A DNA stretch of 64,000 bases from Bathynomus jamesi (GCA_023014485.1 JAJOZX010005613.1:170001-234000); one strand, 5' to 3'; counted from the stretch's first letter, positions 22,423-34,159 are shown. Notes: generated from the letters alone by a model not told the origin. Numbers and translations: made by a program.

Positions 22423-24340
22423 GCGGATCGACAAGAAATAGACCAACAAATCGACAGACATACTTTCTTTCCACGCTACCATAAAACAGTTTGGAACACA
22501 CGTGGGCTAACAAACAATGGAAAGTCTGTTCCTTCCCAAGGCGCGAAAGTAAGTTTTTATCAACCCAAGGACGCGTTTACAAGGCGTCTTAAATAATTGG
22601 CGTGAAGTTCTACGTCACAGGAATCTTATAAAAGAAAGCACCCACGCTCACTCACTCTCACTCCGGCGCTTCCATTCCGTTCGACTACTCTGTACGTTGT
22701 CATCCCTCATCAGTTGTAACCGGCTCAAGACCAAGGCTCACTTCAACACCACATTCAAGAAACGAAGCATCATTGGAAGTGACCCACCAACACTGCCGCA
22801 GGAAACCCCAACGCATCAGGAATTCCCCTTGGTCTCTTCATTACCGCATAAACCGGTTATCAAGCATCTTCGAGAGCACCGGCAAAGTTTGCAACACTAC
22901 GAGAAGCATCCGCAAGGGACACATTGCGTGACTCGACGGCGAAAGCTACAAGCCCAAATCACTCCACATCTGGTCAGCTTTTACCGCTTTACGAAGAACG
23001 ATCGTCTACGAGACTCCATTAGGCCCATCATACCTCGACCTACGGAACGAACTTCCAAGAGACAACCACAACCGGGTCTACATCTCCAACGCAAAAAGGC
23101 CTAATCCACGACCCGACCAACGCGCGAGCGACCAGTTTCCAGAGGACGATCGACGACACTCACGGTATTCCTTTTCAACAATCCTTCCACGACGTCAAAT
23201 CGTCCGGGTAAGCTAACTACATCATATTCTAAGTGCTCTTGAAGCCTACATTAGCCTACCGCCGAACAGCAGGCTACTCTCCCAAAGTGAGTAATTAAAC
23301 ATTCCCATTGACTCCCGTTAATAACGCAGTAGACCATTTTTCTCTACTGTAGGCCTAATTCATATACCGTGTATATTCCCCAACTATCATTAGGCCGAAC
23401 GGTAGGCCTGTCATCCAATTCAAGTGTCATTTTTATACCGTTATTTCCGTATCATCCGTTATTCTGTTCAATTCACATATTTAGGTGTTAACTAAATATT
23501 CTCTTGGCGTAATCACTTAACATCACATAATGTTCTTGTATATAAATGATATTTGTGCAAGCATTTCAATCCATTATAATTAGGCCGCCTCAATTATTCT
23601 ATGTGCATCCATACAATCATTTAGCCTACTTAATCAGTGTCATGTTTTCCATTCAATGTACCAAACGCACGTGCATTCTTTATAGCAATTATTAGGCCCA
23701 TTCAATGTTCTATGTTGCATGCCATTACATACCATCGATGAGTACTGTACATTACGTATTACCTCAATTAAGCTATTAACATTTCATTTTATTACCTAGG
23801 TCTATGCCATAAGCATAACATAAACTACCAATTAATTACTGTCAATTCTTTGTTATACCACCGTGAATAAGTAACGGTTTTTTACGTACAAAATAAAGTA
23901 CCGAGGCTTATTCTATTTAGAGTACCAAAACGTACGCGTTCACGGTGTCATTAATAGGCCTCTTTCACAGATCATTTATGCATAATCTGTAGTTTCCCTA
24001 ATCGGTGTATTACATAACCTATTTGTTATATTATTACGTGCATGCATTAATTTTGTATTCACCATCTCATATTTCAGGTTGTGTCCCATTTTGTATAACA
24101 TTAAGCCTCACATAAACGAGCGCATTTCAAAGGTGTCCCATTTTGTATACCATTAAGCCTCACATAAACGAGCGCATATTTCAAAGGTCATTATCGAACT
24201 GTTAAGCTTTCTAGTCAGTCTTACCATTGTATTTTCACTGTGAAAATTAATATAAATATTTTCTTAATTAAACTACACAAAACATAAGGTGTCTTTTATA
24301 ACCTTAACTTAATTTGCTTTGGGCGTAAACCAAAGCTGGT
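22419..24340 (+). mobile_element. Possible gypsy-type LTR (1.9 kb) with PBS-like end
   Basis: Begins TGTAGCGGATCG after (TA)n. A TATAAAAG box lies at about 22628, with TCACTC about 25-30 nt downstream, and an AATAAA signal near 23892. The stretch ends just before TGGTGACCTCGCTG (24341), which looks like an LTR-retrotransposon primer-binding site (TGG-starting, 8+ nt). The sequence after it, to 24484, runs into (TA)n, so no internal region or second LTR is present. A 58-bp direct repeat (GTCCCATTTTGTAT...) lies at 24080-24190. The 135-codon open frame at 22697-23104 is basic and Pro/His-rich with no recognisable domain, and I treat it as LTR sequence. Confidence 0.4.
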
Positions 24341-24482
24341 GACCTCGCTGCCATTTCGGTCACTTCCAATAGTATGGTGGATCTACTCAAATAGCCTTTC
24401 ATTAATAAGCAATCAGTTATTGCCTTAATCAATCATTGCATACAATTAAATCATTATCACCTTAAACGGCTAAAACTAGGTC

Positions 24483-24484
<2 letters not shown>

Positions 24485-24545
<61 letters not shown>

Positions 24546-24556
24546 TATATATATAT
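24485..24556. repeat. (TA)n microsatellite
   Basis: TA tract immediately 5' of the mariner fold-back element. It could be its expanded TA target. Confidence 0.95.
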
Positions 24557-25541
24557 AGGGTGTCCCAAAATAAACTATATACTCCTTTATAGCATCATAT
24601 ATTTTATAATTTAAAAAAACCAAACAATATATTGTTATAGCAATTGCCAATGAAAGGTAAATTAGTAATCTAAGTGATCAAAATGTTATAGCGAGTTGTT
24701 TGCATATAAAATTTAATTAACTACGCCAAGTGCTCAAAATGTTCTCCGGCGGCATGAATGCACTTTTGAATGCGTCGACTAACTGATTCGCAGACATGGA
24801 CTAATGTGGATGCTGTGATGGTCCGGCACTGTTCCCTAATTGCATCCTTAAGGTGTTCGAGTGTTGCAGGTCTTGTACCATAAACTGCATCCTTCAGGTA
24901 GCCCCACAAGTAAAAATCAAGTGGAGTCAAGTCCGGTGAACGTGGAGGATACTCATCGCTTCCTCTTCGTCCTATCCAACGGTTAGGCAACGTTTTCGAG
25001 GTACCTTCTGACATCACAATGATAATGAGTGGGGGGGGGTCCATCTTGTTGAAAGTAAAAGTCGTCGTTTCCAAACAACTTCCGAACTGCAAGCATAATT
25101 TCTGTCCGCAGCATGTCGAGATATGCGGCACCGGTAACTGTCCCATTAAAGAAAAATGGTTCAACCAAACCCCTGGATGATAAACCACACCATGCTGTTA
25201 ATCCTGGTAAATTAACATGTTTATCCACATAAACGTGTGGATTATCAAGTGACCAGTACCTGCAGTTGTGTCGATTTACTGTGCCATTCAGCTTGAAGGT
25301 AGCTTCATCAGACCACACGATTTTGTTGTATTGAAAGTGCATTCATGCCGCCGGAGAACATTTTGAGCACTTGGCGTAGTTAATTAAATTTTATATGCAA
25401 ACAACTCGCTATAACATTTTGACCACTTAGATTACTAATTTAGATTTCATTGGCAATTGCTATAACAATATTGTTTGGTTTTTTTTTAAATTATAAAATA
25501 TATGATGCTATAAAGAGTATATAGTTTTTTTGGGACACCCT
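24557..25541 (-). mobile_element. Mariner-like (DD41D) fold-back derivative
   Basis: Both ends are the same 3'-end sequence in inverted orientation. AGGGTGTCCCAAAATAAACT through the end of the transposase frame (24557-24765) is mirrored at 25335-25541 over about 208 bp. The right arm even carries the reverse copy of the last codons (HAAGEHFEHLA). The normal 5' end and N-terminal HTH are therefore replaced by a copy of the 3' end. Flanks are TA-rich. Confidence 0.85.
24721..25342 (-). pseudogene. Mariner-like transposase, catalytic half
   Basis: Minus-strand frame from about 25342: WSDEATF (first Asp), [34 protein letters not shown] (second Asp), then YPPRSPDLTPLDFYLWG (third Asp) and a C-terminus [13 protein letters not shown]. 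Spacing from the second to the third catalytic Asp is about 41 residues, the DD41D type. A run of G at 25032-25040 causes a frameshift in the DGPPP region, splitting the frame in two. The N-terminal HTH domain is absent, replaced by the inverted arm. Inactive. Confidence 0.85.
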
Positions 25542-25549
25542 GTATATAT

Positions 25550-26540
25550 TGGGTGGGCCAAAAAAAAAAGGGAGACCTCGAACTTTGGCTGTAAAATCCA
25601 AAGTTATTTTCAGATTTCGATATTTTTTCACACCCCACAACTAAGTAAATTTCCTATACAGTGAGTGGATTCAAAGAAAAAACAAATGAAAATTACGGAT
25701 TTATTGAACATTTCTTTATGCCACTGGAACTTCTCCATTTACACTACTACTTCATTGTTGGGTCGGCAAAAAAAAAGGGAGACCTTTTAAATCCTTCATA
25801 TCTCGGCAAATACGGTACATAAAACCATGAAATTTTAGTATGTTAGTACTAGGTAATTTTATGGTTTGTGTGCCATCTTTTAGCATTTTAGCTGAGAAAT
25901 TGGATTTATGGCGAATATTTCAGAAAAATCTTGCTAATCATAGGTTCAAGTTGATAATTAATTAAAGCGATTTTAATTAACGTAAACCAACTACAGGAGG
26001 AGGTTTGGACAAGCTTCTCAAGAAAATCGATAAAACAGGAGATATCAAAAGAATACCAGGTAGCCGTATTAAATTTGGCCACCAAACAGTCCTGATTTAA
26101 ATCCTGTCGATTACGGCCTTTGGGAAAATTTGTCACAGAGAATTTATCGGGTCAAAGTAAGAAATGGCGCTCATTTACGACAGCTTCTTCTGCAAAAATG
26201 GGATGAGCTACCACAAGAACAAATCAATAAAGCCATAGATGAGTTCCGTCCTAGACTGAAAAAGGTTGTAGAAGTTCGTGGTAAACATATCGAGCGTTTT
26301 TTTTTTAACATCAAGGTAGCACCATATGTGAGTACTTTGTAACTTTTTATCTGCACATACAATGCAGTAGTAGTGTAAATGGAGAATTTCCAGTGGCATA
26401 AAGAAATGTTCAATAAATCCGTAATTTTCATTGGTTTTCTTTGAAATCCGCTCACCATATAGGAAATTTACTTAGTTGTGGGATGTGGAAAAAATATTGA
26501 AATCTGACCATAACTTTAGAGTTTACAGCCAAAGTTCGAG

Positions 26541-26541
<1 letters not shown>
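25550..26541 (+). mobile_element. Second mariner-like deletion derivative
   Basis: The left end GGGTGGGCC-A(n)-GGGAGACCTCGAAC is followed by a 180-bp arm. The arm is mirrored from about 26360 to 26541 (ending CCAAAGTTCGAGGT). The outermost right bases are replaced by (TA)n. A second internal copy of the end-like word GGGTCGGC-A(n)-GGGAGACC lies at 25760. It sits only a few bases from the previous mariner. Confidence 0.75.
26076..26333 (+). pseudogene. Mariner-like transposase C-terminal fragment
   Basis: Plus-strand frame WPPNSPDLNPVDYGLWENLS continues into a basic C-terminus with QQ/KWDEL and KAIDEFRPRL, ending near IERFF. PDLNPVDYGLW carries the third catalytic Asp of Tc1/mariner enzymes. 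The two other Asp and the HTH are missing. A short piece at 25990-26070 does not extend the frame convincingly. Confidence 0.8.
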
Positions 26542-26584
<43 letters not shown>

Positions 26585-26592
26585 TATATAAA

Positions 26593-27618
26593 ACTGGGTG
26601 ATAGAAAATTTTCACTATTATTTTCGAAATTAGCACTAAAAAGGTCAGTAATGAACACACACCGAACAGTACCAGAAGAACAGAATCTTTGTTGAACAGT
26701 GAATGATTGCAACATACACAATTTACTCAAAAAACCCACCGCAAAAGTGGATCATTATTATTCTAAACTCAATGAGCAAAAATCTAATAAAAAAAATTTC
26801 GGACTACTTTAAAGGTTTTATTTAACGCCAAAAAAGAAAAGACTAAGCCCTCATCTTCGCTATAGTAGTATGGTTGCAAAAACAATGAGTGCGTTAAGAG
26901 GTGAGGGACAAGGGGGTGTGGAGGGATGAGGGGTGAAACTGGCACTGAATGGAGTGGAATGAGGAGTTACACTAAAACACAAACTTTTAAAAGATGAATT
27001 TAATAATGATAATTAATGATTATTTTAGATGGAATTGAATTTTAAGATGAATTTAATAATGATAATTAATGATTATTTTAGATGGAATTACACGTAATGA
27101 GTTGTATGTTGATATGAAAATTTAACGATTGTTTGAAAATGGAACAAAATTTTAATTGTTCGCTGTTGTCAAGGAAGGCGGCCTACCTAGGTGTAAGAGA
27201 TTTTAAAATGCCTTGTTCGGAGCAGTCTCGTTACGGGTCTTGTTATGAGAAAACGCGTTTTTTAGTTATTTTTCTTAAAATGTAATTAGTGATTTAAATT
27301 GGTCTAGTGAGTTCTCTCTCCACAATATAATGTTGAAACATGTATCCATACTCACTCCCCCCCCCCTTCATTATCTTTCTGTTAATTCAAGTTATTTCGG
27401 TCACGCTTACCAATCTGCCGTTACATACAGTTCAGAATATCGGTCTAAAGTAATAGAAAGTAGTGCAAATAACGTTGATTAAACAAAATGAAATAATAAA
27501 TTAAATAAATCATGACACTCCCAAGGGTCCCATTAATGTTTTTAATCCTTTAATGGCTTTTTAATCCCAAAAGAAAGCTAGAGAATTTTATTTTTACGTT
27601 AAATATATAACCAATATA
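26593..27618. other. Non-coding stretch with a 46-bp direct duplication
   Basis: The block AAGATGAATTTAATAATGAT... at about 26993-27038 is repeated at 27044-27090. No gene seen. Confidence 0.6.
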
Positions 27619-27620
27619 TA

Positions 27621-29350
27621 CCATATGTCCCACAAAAAAGTACACCCAACTTTAGATTGTACTAACTCCTCCAAAAATTGAGATATTTTGGATCTGTTTG
27701 TTTGATTTAATATAGCAAATTATTCTTCGTTAACGTTCAAATTTATTCATGTTTAAATGATTTAGTGTTTAAGCATCTGCTTTTAACTGAAGAGTACAAC
27801 AAAATGGATTGTGCAAAATTGGTCAATGAAAAAATAATGTGTGTGCTATCGATGTAATGAAAAGACAAATACATAATAATAGATACTTTAACATAATTTT
27901 AATAAGATACAAAGCAGATTTTTCTTTATTCTTATTGCAAAAGTTATGCTTAGTTTCGTTTTCTTTCAACATGACCGCCATTCCTATCGATACAAATCTG
28001 GAGTCGAGCTCTCATCTTCCCCATCACTCTTTTGATAAGATCTGGATTGTCTTTTAACAAGTTGATTTCAGCTGTGATGCGAGTCCTCAAATCATCTAAA
28101 TTGATAGGTTGTGATGCAAATACTCTATTTTTCAAATGACCCCATAAAAAGTAATCACACGGGGTCAAGTCAGGGCTTCTGGGAGGCCATTCAGTGTCAT
28201 GGCCTGTAGCAATTACTCTTTGGTGGAAGACGTCCTGCAAGCGTTCCTTCACAATAACTCTCCTGTGAGCAGGAACTCCGTCTTGCACCCACCAAATACG
28301 ATTAAATCGGTTTCCATAAGTAATACGTATTTGTGGAAGGATTTCTCGGTCTATCATTTCTAGGTAAGCTTCACCATTTAGATTACCATCGTAAAAGACC
28401 GGGCCAGTTACCGCTCCATTACCGCACAGTCCTACCCAGAGAGACGGTTTTTGTCTAGAGTTATTCTTTTCGTAGATATGATTGTATGATTGTCAGGTGG
28501 ATGATTTTTTGGTGCATACTGACGGCAGATTTGCCTGTTCACTAGACCATTCATAAAAAATGCCGCCTCATCTCCAACCACTAATTGTTCCGTGAATCTT
28601 TCTGGTTTTTCAAGAAACCACTGGGCAAATCTTAGGCGGCGAGGTAGATCTCCTTCAATGAGTTGATGTCGAATTTCCATTCTGTATGGGTACAAATTCA
28701 AATCCTCACGAACTATTCGATGAAATGACATGCGTGAGAGTTCTGTACCATTTCGCCTGGTGGACACTTTTGGATGTCTCTCTAATAAATGCCGAACATG
28801 CTGAATGTTCTCGTCTGTTCTTGCCGTCTTCGGATGGCCTGAACGTCCTTTGTTCAAATTGAGGACCGTTCCTTCTTCTTTGTATTTCCGAACATTCTTC
28901 AAAATTGTATGTTTAGTTGGAGAAGCTCTATCGGGAAATTGCAGTTCGAAGTTATTCTGAACTTGTTTTAAGCTTTTAGTTTGCAGATAGGTTGTGACCA
29001 TGAGAACGAGCTGCCTTCGTGTAAACTGCATGATAAGGGTTAAAAGATAAAAGTTCGAATTATTTAAAAAAAATATTTGCAATATCCTTCGACGTAAAAA
29101 GTAGCACATTCGTTAAAGCAAGAGGAGCTATTTGGATGGGAGAAATGATCATTACGCGCAACCGATTTTGCTGTACCCTTCAGTTAAAAGCAGATGCTTA
29201 AACACTAAATCGTTTAAACATGAATAAATTTGAACGTTAACAAAGAATAATTTGCTATATTAAATCAAACAAACAGATCCAAAATATCTCAATTTTTGGA
29301 GGAGTTAGTACAATCTAAAGTTGGGTGTACTTTTTTGTAGGACATATGGT
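27621..29350 (-). mobile_element. Mariner-like DD41D transposon, full length (1.73 kb)
   Basis: Terminal inverted repeats of about 185 bp: left CCATATGTCCCACAAAAAAG, right its near-inverse ending GGACATATGG. Flanked by TA (27619-27620 region and 29351-29352). The transposase fills the interior on the minus strand. Arms match almost base for base, indicating recent activity. Confidence 0.9.
27950..29031 (-). pseudogene. Mariner-like DD41D transposase, one frameshift
   Basis: The likely start is the ATG at 29031 (MQFTRRQLVLM), inside the open frame. Paired helix-turn-helix regions occupy roughly residues 1-110 (ASPTKHTILKNVRKY and later SRMSFHRIV). The linker GRSGHPKTARTDENI follows, then VVGDEAAFFMNG (first Asp), WVQDGVPAHR (second Asp) and WPPRSPDLTPCDYFLWGH (third Asp). 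The second and third Asp are 41 residues apart. The frame breaks near 28470 and resumes at PSLWVGLCGNGAVTG, running to a stop at 27950. Apart from this single lesion it is full length (about 355 residues). Confidence 0.88.
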
Positions 29351-29392
29351 ATAACTAAACATTCAGTTTTTTTGTACTTATATATACACACA

Positions 29393-29860
29393 CCACAAGG
29401 AACAGTATTAGCTCCTTTACTCTTCGTAACCATACTAACTGATATAGATGAGGGTTACCAGTGACAGCACAGTAACATCCTTTGCCGATAACACAAAAAT
29501 TAGTAGAAAAGTAAGAAATTCAGAGCATATAGGATCTCTACATACAGACATGAGCAGAATCTACAATTTGTCTGAAGGCAATAATATGAAATTTAACACT
29601 GAAAATTTTCCACTATTAAGGTACGGGAGAAGGGAGACCTAAAATCCATGGAATACTTTACTCCAAATAGACAGGGAACTCAGAGAAACTCTAAAGAAAA
29701 AGATTTAAGTGTTGTAATGGCTGATGACGCAAAATTTGAAACACAAAATAAGATAGCAGTAAACAAAGCAAAAAGAATAACTGGACAGATATTGAGAAGG
29801 ATAGGCATATAATGATTCCTCTGTTGAAAACACTGATCATACTCAAGTTGGAATATTGTT
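29393..29860 (+). pseudogene. LINE reverse transcriptase fragment with altered catalytic box
   Basis: Plus-strand reading: PQGTVLAPLLF-like start (about 29393), TDIDEG, SFADNTKISRKV, then EGNNMKFNTENFPLLRYG, and later SVVMADDAKFE and a CR1-like tail. The usual FADD box reads FADN, so the second catalytic Asp is lost. Frameshifts also occur. It starts 43 bp after the mariner right end. Confidence 0.7.
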
Positions 29861-30489
29861 CAGTCAAATATATAGTCAGAATCAAATATATAGTCTAGTA
29901 CAGAGGTGCTCAGAACGTCGATTGTGGTCGACCAGTGGACTGCTAACTCGTTTAAAGCAGACAGGGGATGTTTTTACCCTAACTTACCCTAAGGTTAACA
30001 CCTCTCTAGGTAGCGACAGAGAGAAAGCTCGCACTGCTTGCACTTGTAACGTGTTTGTATTCCTATTCCTGAAGCCGTCCTTTTTTTAATTGCCCATGCA
30101 CTCTACACGTGTTTTTACTCGTCCATTTATTCTTTTTACTTATGCATTGATTTCGTAGAGATTACCAGTCGTCAATGCTCACTTTCTTCTAATACGGTTC
30201 GCGAAGAGTATTGTTCAATGAGTTGCGTCACAAATTCTTCCCTGGTATACAAGTTGTCGGTTTTACGCGGTGTGGGTGACGGACATGTCAAATTTGGTGG
30301 CATCGCAGTCATTCCGCGAACCCACAGCCGTTATTACAGAGTAAGCAGTAGCCTGAAAGTTGTTGTAAAGAAAATTAACACATGTAAATGTATTAAATTT
30401 TTAAAATTCCAAACTTTTGTAGAAAAAATTATTCCAAACTTAGGTTTCTAGTGAATTTTTCAATTAAAATTTTAGTAGAGGACTAATCA

Positions 30490-30952
30490 TGACTACCGGA
30501 TCAAGCAACAAAAACCAACATTTTTTCACAATGATTTATTCAAAGTGCGTGTGTTTCATTTGCATCCGACCATAGCTCTTGATAAGGAGGGAAATGTTGG
30601 GAGGCATTTCAAAACTGTTCACAAGAAATATGAGAATGACTTTCCAGCCAAAAGTGAACTGCGCGAGACAAGGACGAAAGAATTGAAGTTTCAACTTGCT
30701 GTTCAACGATCCATATTTACTAGGCCCATCGAAAAATCAAAAAACAGCCACAGCTGCATTCTTCCGGGTGAGTTACGTGTTAGCTAAGCGCAAGAAACCA
30801 TTCGAGGATGGGAACATGGTAAAAGATGCATTTTTGGAGGCAGCAGACTCAGTGTTTGATCATTTTAAAAATAAATCGGAAATAATTTCAACTATTGAGG
30901 AAATTCAGCTATCCAGACACACTGACACATACACTGTAGGATCTACAAAATG
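30490..30952 (+). pseudogene. hAT/ZBED-type BED zinc-finger N-terminal fragment
   Basis: From the ATG at 30490, after a frameshift: a C-x2-C pair (CVCFIC), then EGNVGRHFKTVHKKY (H-x4-H of a BED finger). The segment KSELRETRTKELKFQL, FTRPIEKS, VSYVLAKRKKPFEDGNMVKDAFL and IQLSRHT follow. This order matches hAT transposase-derived proteins of the ZBED5/SCAND3/GTF2I-repeat-like group. A frameshift near 30750 separates the two halves. The catalytic hAT domain is missing: at about 30955 the sequence switches to a mariner C-terminus. CAGAGGTGCTCAGAACG at 29900 could be the old 5' hAT terminus. Confidence 0.75.
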
Positions 30953-30956
30953 ACCT

Positions 30957-31138
30957 GTTCACTCCCCCGATTTATCCCCTTTGAACTTCTTTCTTTGGAG
31001 CGTTTTGAAAACAAAAGTCTACCAGAACAAACCAATGAATCTTCAGGAACTAAAACATCGTATCCGTGATGCTATCATGTCCATCCCTGAAGCTGTGTTG
31101 GAAAATATTTTTTCAGAATAAGATTAATTATAACTAAT
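30957..31138 (+). pseudogene. Mariner-like transposase C-terminal fragment, left half of split element
   Basis: Reads HSPDLSPLNFFLWSVLKTKV, then KPMNLQELKHRIRDAI and a stop near 31120. SPLN replaces the catalytic SPLD. The insertion at 31139 separates it from its own 3' terminus, seen at 33500-33532 as TTTTGGGACACCCTG. Confidence 0.75.
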
Positions 31139-33386
31139 CACTGGGGAACAAATTTTAACTTATTTTTTGTTTCTTGGACGTGAACAGGTCGGTTTTATAG
31201 GATTTTTTCCGCTGATTCCGAATATAGCCGTAGAATTTCTCTATCACCCAAGGTTACTGAGAAATTTGTATTTTAATATTTATTCAAAAAGTGTATAGAA
31301 GTTAGTAAAAATACTTCATAAAAATTATATTAGTGGCAAATTGGCACTTAAAATATTCTTCTTAAAACTTCTTTGTCACTGATTTTCTCTTGTAGTTTTC
31401 ATTAGGAGCTTCTCGCATCAATGTCCAGCAGTAATCAGCTAACATTGCCGGATCCCACCTCCCTTGGTAGCGTTTCTCCATAGTAGCTATATCTTGGTGG
31501 AACCTTTCTCATGCTCATCGCTTATGTCGCCGAGGTTTTCAGGGGAGAAATCTAAATGGGAGTGCAAGAAATGGATTTTTAGTGACATATTACATCCCAA
31601 TAACCTATATGCTTCAATCATGTCCTGCACTATTTTTCATAGTTAGAGGCTTTGATGTTCCCTAGAAAATTTGTGACAACATTCTTCATGGCCTCCCATG
31701 CCACTTTTTCTTTTCCTCTCAAGGCATCATCAAACTTTTGATCTTTCATGAGCTCTCTGATTTGGGGACCAACAAAGATCCCTTCTTTTATCTTTGCATC
31801 GCTAAGTCGTGAAAACTTTTTCTTCAAATATTTGAATGCCTCATCTTCCTTGTTCATTGCTTTGACAAAATATTTCATGATGCCAAGTTTGATGTGAAGT
31901 GGCGGTAAGTATATTTTCTTGGGTCAACTAAGGGTTCATGAGACACATGCTTCAGTCCTGGGATACATTTTTGACGAAGTGGCCAATCCTTTACAAAATA
32001 ATGCGAATCTCTGGCTCTGCTGTCCCATTCACAAAGGAAGCAGCAGAACTTCGTATAACCGAGCTGCATTCCCAGAAGAAGCGCGACGACTTTTAAATCC
32101 CCACATATATACCAACGAAACTGGTCATAATTAATCTGCTGAAGGATGAGTTTCATATTTTCGTAAGATTCCTTCATGTGGACAGCGTGCCCTACAGGAA
32201 TGGAAGGGTATTTATTTCCATTGTGAAGTAGTACAACCTTGAGGCTTAGCTTCGAAGAGTCAATAAATAAACGCCAATCTTCAGATTTGTGCTCATGACC
32301 GAGAGCTAACAGCAGTCCATTACATTATTACAGTAGCATAAACCACCTGACGAGGAGAAATACTGCATCAGATCTTTTGGCGAGTGCGGAACGCCGATAT
32401 GCTTGTATCTTTTGCCAGCAAATTCCATTCACGTAACCTGGAGCCCAATAATTCCGCTTTCTTTTCGGAAGGTCCAAATCTCTCACGAGATCATTCAGCA
32501 TAACCTGCGATATCATACGTGGTTTATTTGATTCAGGTTGCTGAAAGTCTGTATCTTTAGTGTCATCAATTTCCATTGGTTCAACTTCAGGACTCTTCAT
32601 CCAGTGTCCATGACTTGGGGAGTTGGAATTGGGTTATCATCGTCATGTAGTACTGGTCTCATGGCAGATGCAAGATTTGGGTATTGAATTTTATGTTATT
32701 TTTGGCAGAGAATCCTGAAACGTTAGTCACACAAAAATAGCAATCCGTTAGGTGATCCTTGGGCTCTCTCCAAATCATTGGTATGGCAAATGGCATAGAT
32801 TTGCGGGTACCTTTAATCCAACCCCTAAGAGTGACGGCACAGGAAATGCATGAGATATGAGGTGCCCAGGATTTGTCTTGGTCGCCTACCTTACATAAGC
32901 CTTCTTCACGAGTGGGGTCATTGTCTTCCTCTGTGCCATTATGGTCAGTTCTCCACATACGTAGCAAAATGTATCTCTGGGATTAATACAGTTTCGATTC
33001 ATGCTGGCGGAAAATTATTGAAATCACGGAAAGCTTTTTGGAATGAAAAACCAATTTTTTCTACTATGAAAAATTTTAAAATTTGAGCAAAACTTGAAAA
33101 AAATTTCTTTCTTTTTATTAAAAATCTGTTTGTTTAAATAGCTATATTTTTTTAATGCAAAAAATACTATTAAATATAGTTAACCTGGAAAAAAAAGAAA
33201 GTAAAATTAAATTAGTACACTTAATTTTAACTAATATTTTGGGAAAACTTTGAGTAAATGGAAATATTATTTTCTCGAAAACTATGAGTGATAGAAAAAT
33301 TCTGAAACCATATCTGGAATCAGCATCAAACGTTCTATAAGAAACACCAAATAGTTTTCAAGAAACAAAAATGTTGTTCCCTAGTG
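31139..33386 (-). mobile_element. CMC/Chapaev-like transposon, copy 2
   Basis: Ends CACTGGGGAACAAATTT (31139) and, on the other strand, CACTAGGGAACAACATTTT (from 33386). Each is followed about 60-90 bp inward by GCTGATTC and TTTCTATCAC. TAAT flanks both ends (31135-31138 and 33387-33390). Inserted in an older mariner: its C-terminal coding lies on one side and its terminus on the other. About 2.25 kb. Confidence 0.82.
31360..33002 (-). pseudogene. CMC-like zinc-finger D-D-E transposase, copy 2, multiply broken
   Basis: Starts at the ATG at 33002 with CYVC. A deletion/frameshift near 32895 precedes VGDQDKSWAPH and CISCAV. WREPKDHLTDCYFC follows with no intron, unlike copy 1. Then MLNDLVRDLDLP, a damaged stretch including the first-Asp region (DSSK.. 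readable near 32260), YICGDLKVVALLLG (second Asp), CFLCEWDSRA, FKYLKKKFSRLS, AKIKEGIFVGPQI, and on the far side of further lesions LGCNMSLKIHFLHSHLD and a damaged SDEHE..FHQDI box. The end is near 31360. Same domain order as copy 1, but the sequence is well diverged (a different subfamily). Confidence 0.82.
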
Positions 33387-33533
33387 TAATGGAAGACATG
33401 TACAAGTTTATTAACTGAATTAAATAAAACTTATAACCTTTCAGAATATGTCATTTGGATTTTGCTGCTATCTGAACTAATAAATATATAATTAAGATTT
33501 GTTTTTGGTATATTCATTTTGGGACACCCTGTG

Positions 33534-33535
33534 TG

Positions 33536-33568
<33 letters not shown>

Positions 33569-34110
33569 ATTAAAAAGTAGGAAGTCATCCCGAAAGCTAC
33601 AAATAAGCAATCAACAACTTGAAAGGCGTGGTCCAACAACAGGTTTATTTCAACAAATGTTTCACTGTTGAGGGTTAGTGCCGATTTTTGAGCTGCTGAA
33701 TCTGTTCTTATCCTGACATAACCCCGTCAAAAACACAAAGTCACAGACTTTTGAAGTACGCCCAAACCATCGTCTTGTATTTATAGTTACACATCTTTTG
33801 AAATGGCCGAATCGATGAAATGTGGTAACACTATGTCTAATGGCTCTCGGTGTCGACCTGACCATGAAACAACGTGATTTAATCTTGTACATTCACGAAT
33901 TTTCATTTGTTCAGGTTTCAGTTTTTTGTTTAGCCCGATTTTTTTTTAAACATTTGAATAGGTTCGATAAATGTATGCAGTTTGTACCAGTTGAAACCAT
34001 AAGCATAACAGCTCTTTATACCTTTTCTTTTAATGCATTTATTTTAACCATCGTTTCGAGTGAGAAACCAACTTGTTACCAGTAGTGATAGGGAATTACA
34101 AGACGATTCG
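33534..34110. other. Unassigned stretch with GT/TA microsatellite
   Basis: (TA)n/(GT)n at 33537-33570. The rest may be Helentron body, but I see no diagnostic motif. Confidence 0.4.
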
Positions 34111-34159
34111 GTTCAGAATCTTTCAGCCATCGCATTAGTGAACATTTCATCCGACACGA

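Noticed and set aside
22697..23104. 135-codon open frame
   Set aside because: No domain recognised. It is basic and His/Pro-rich, inside a likely LTR. Kept only as a remark.
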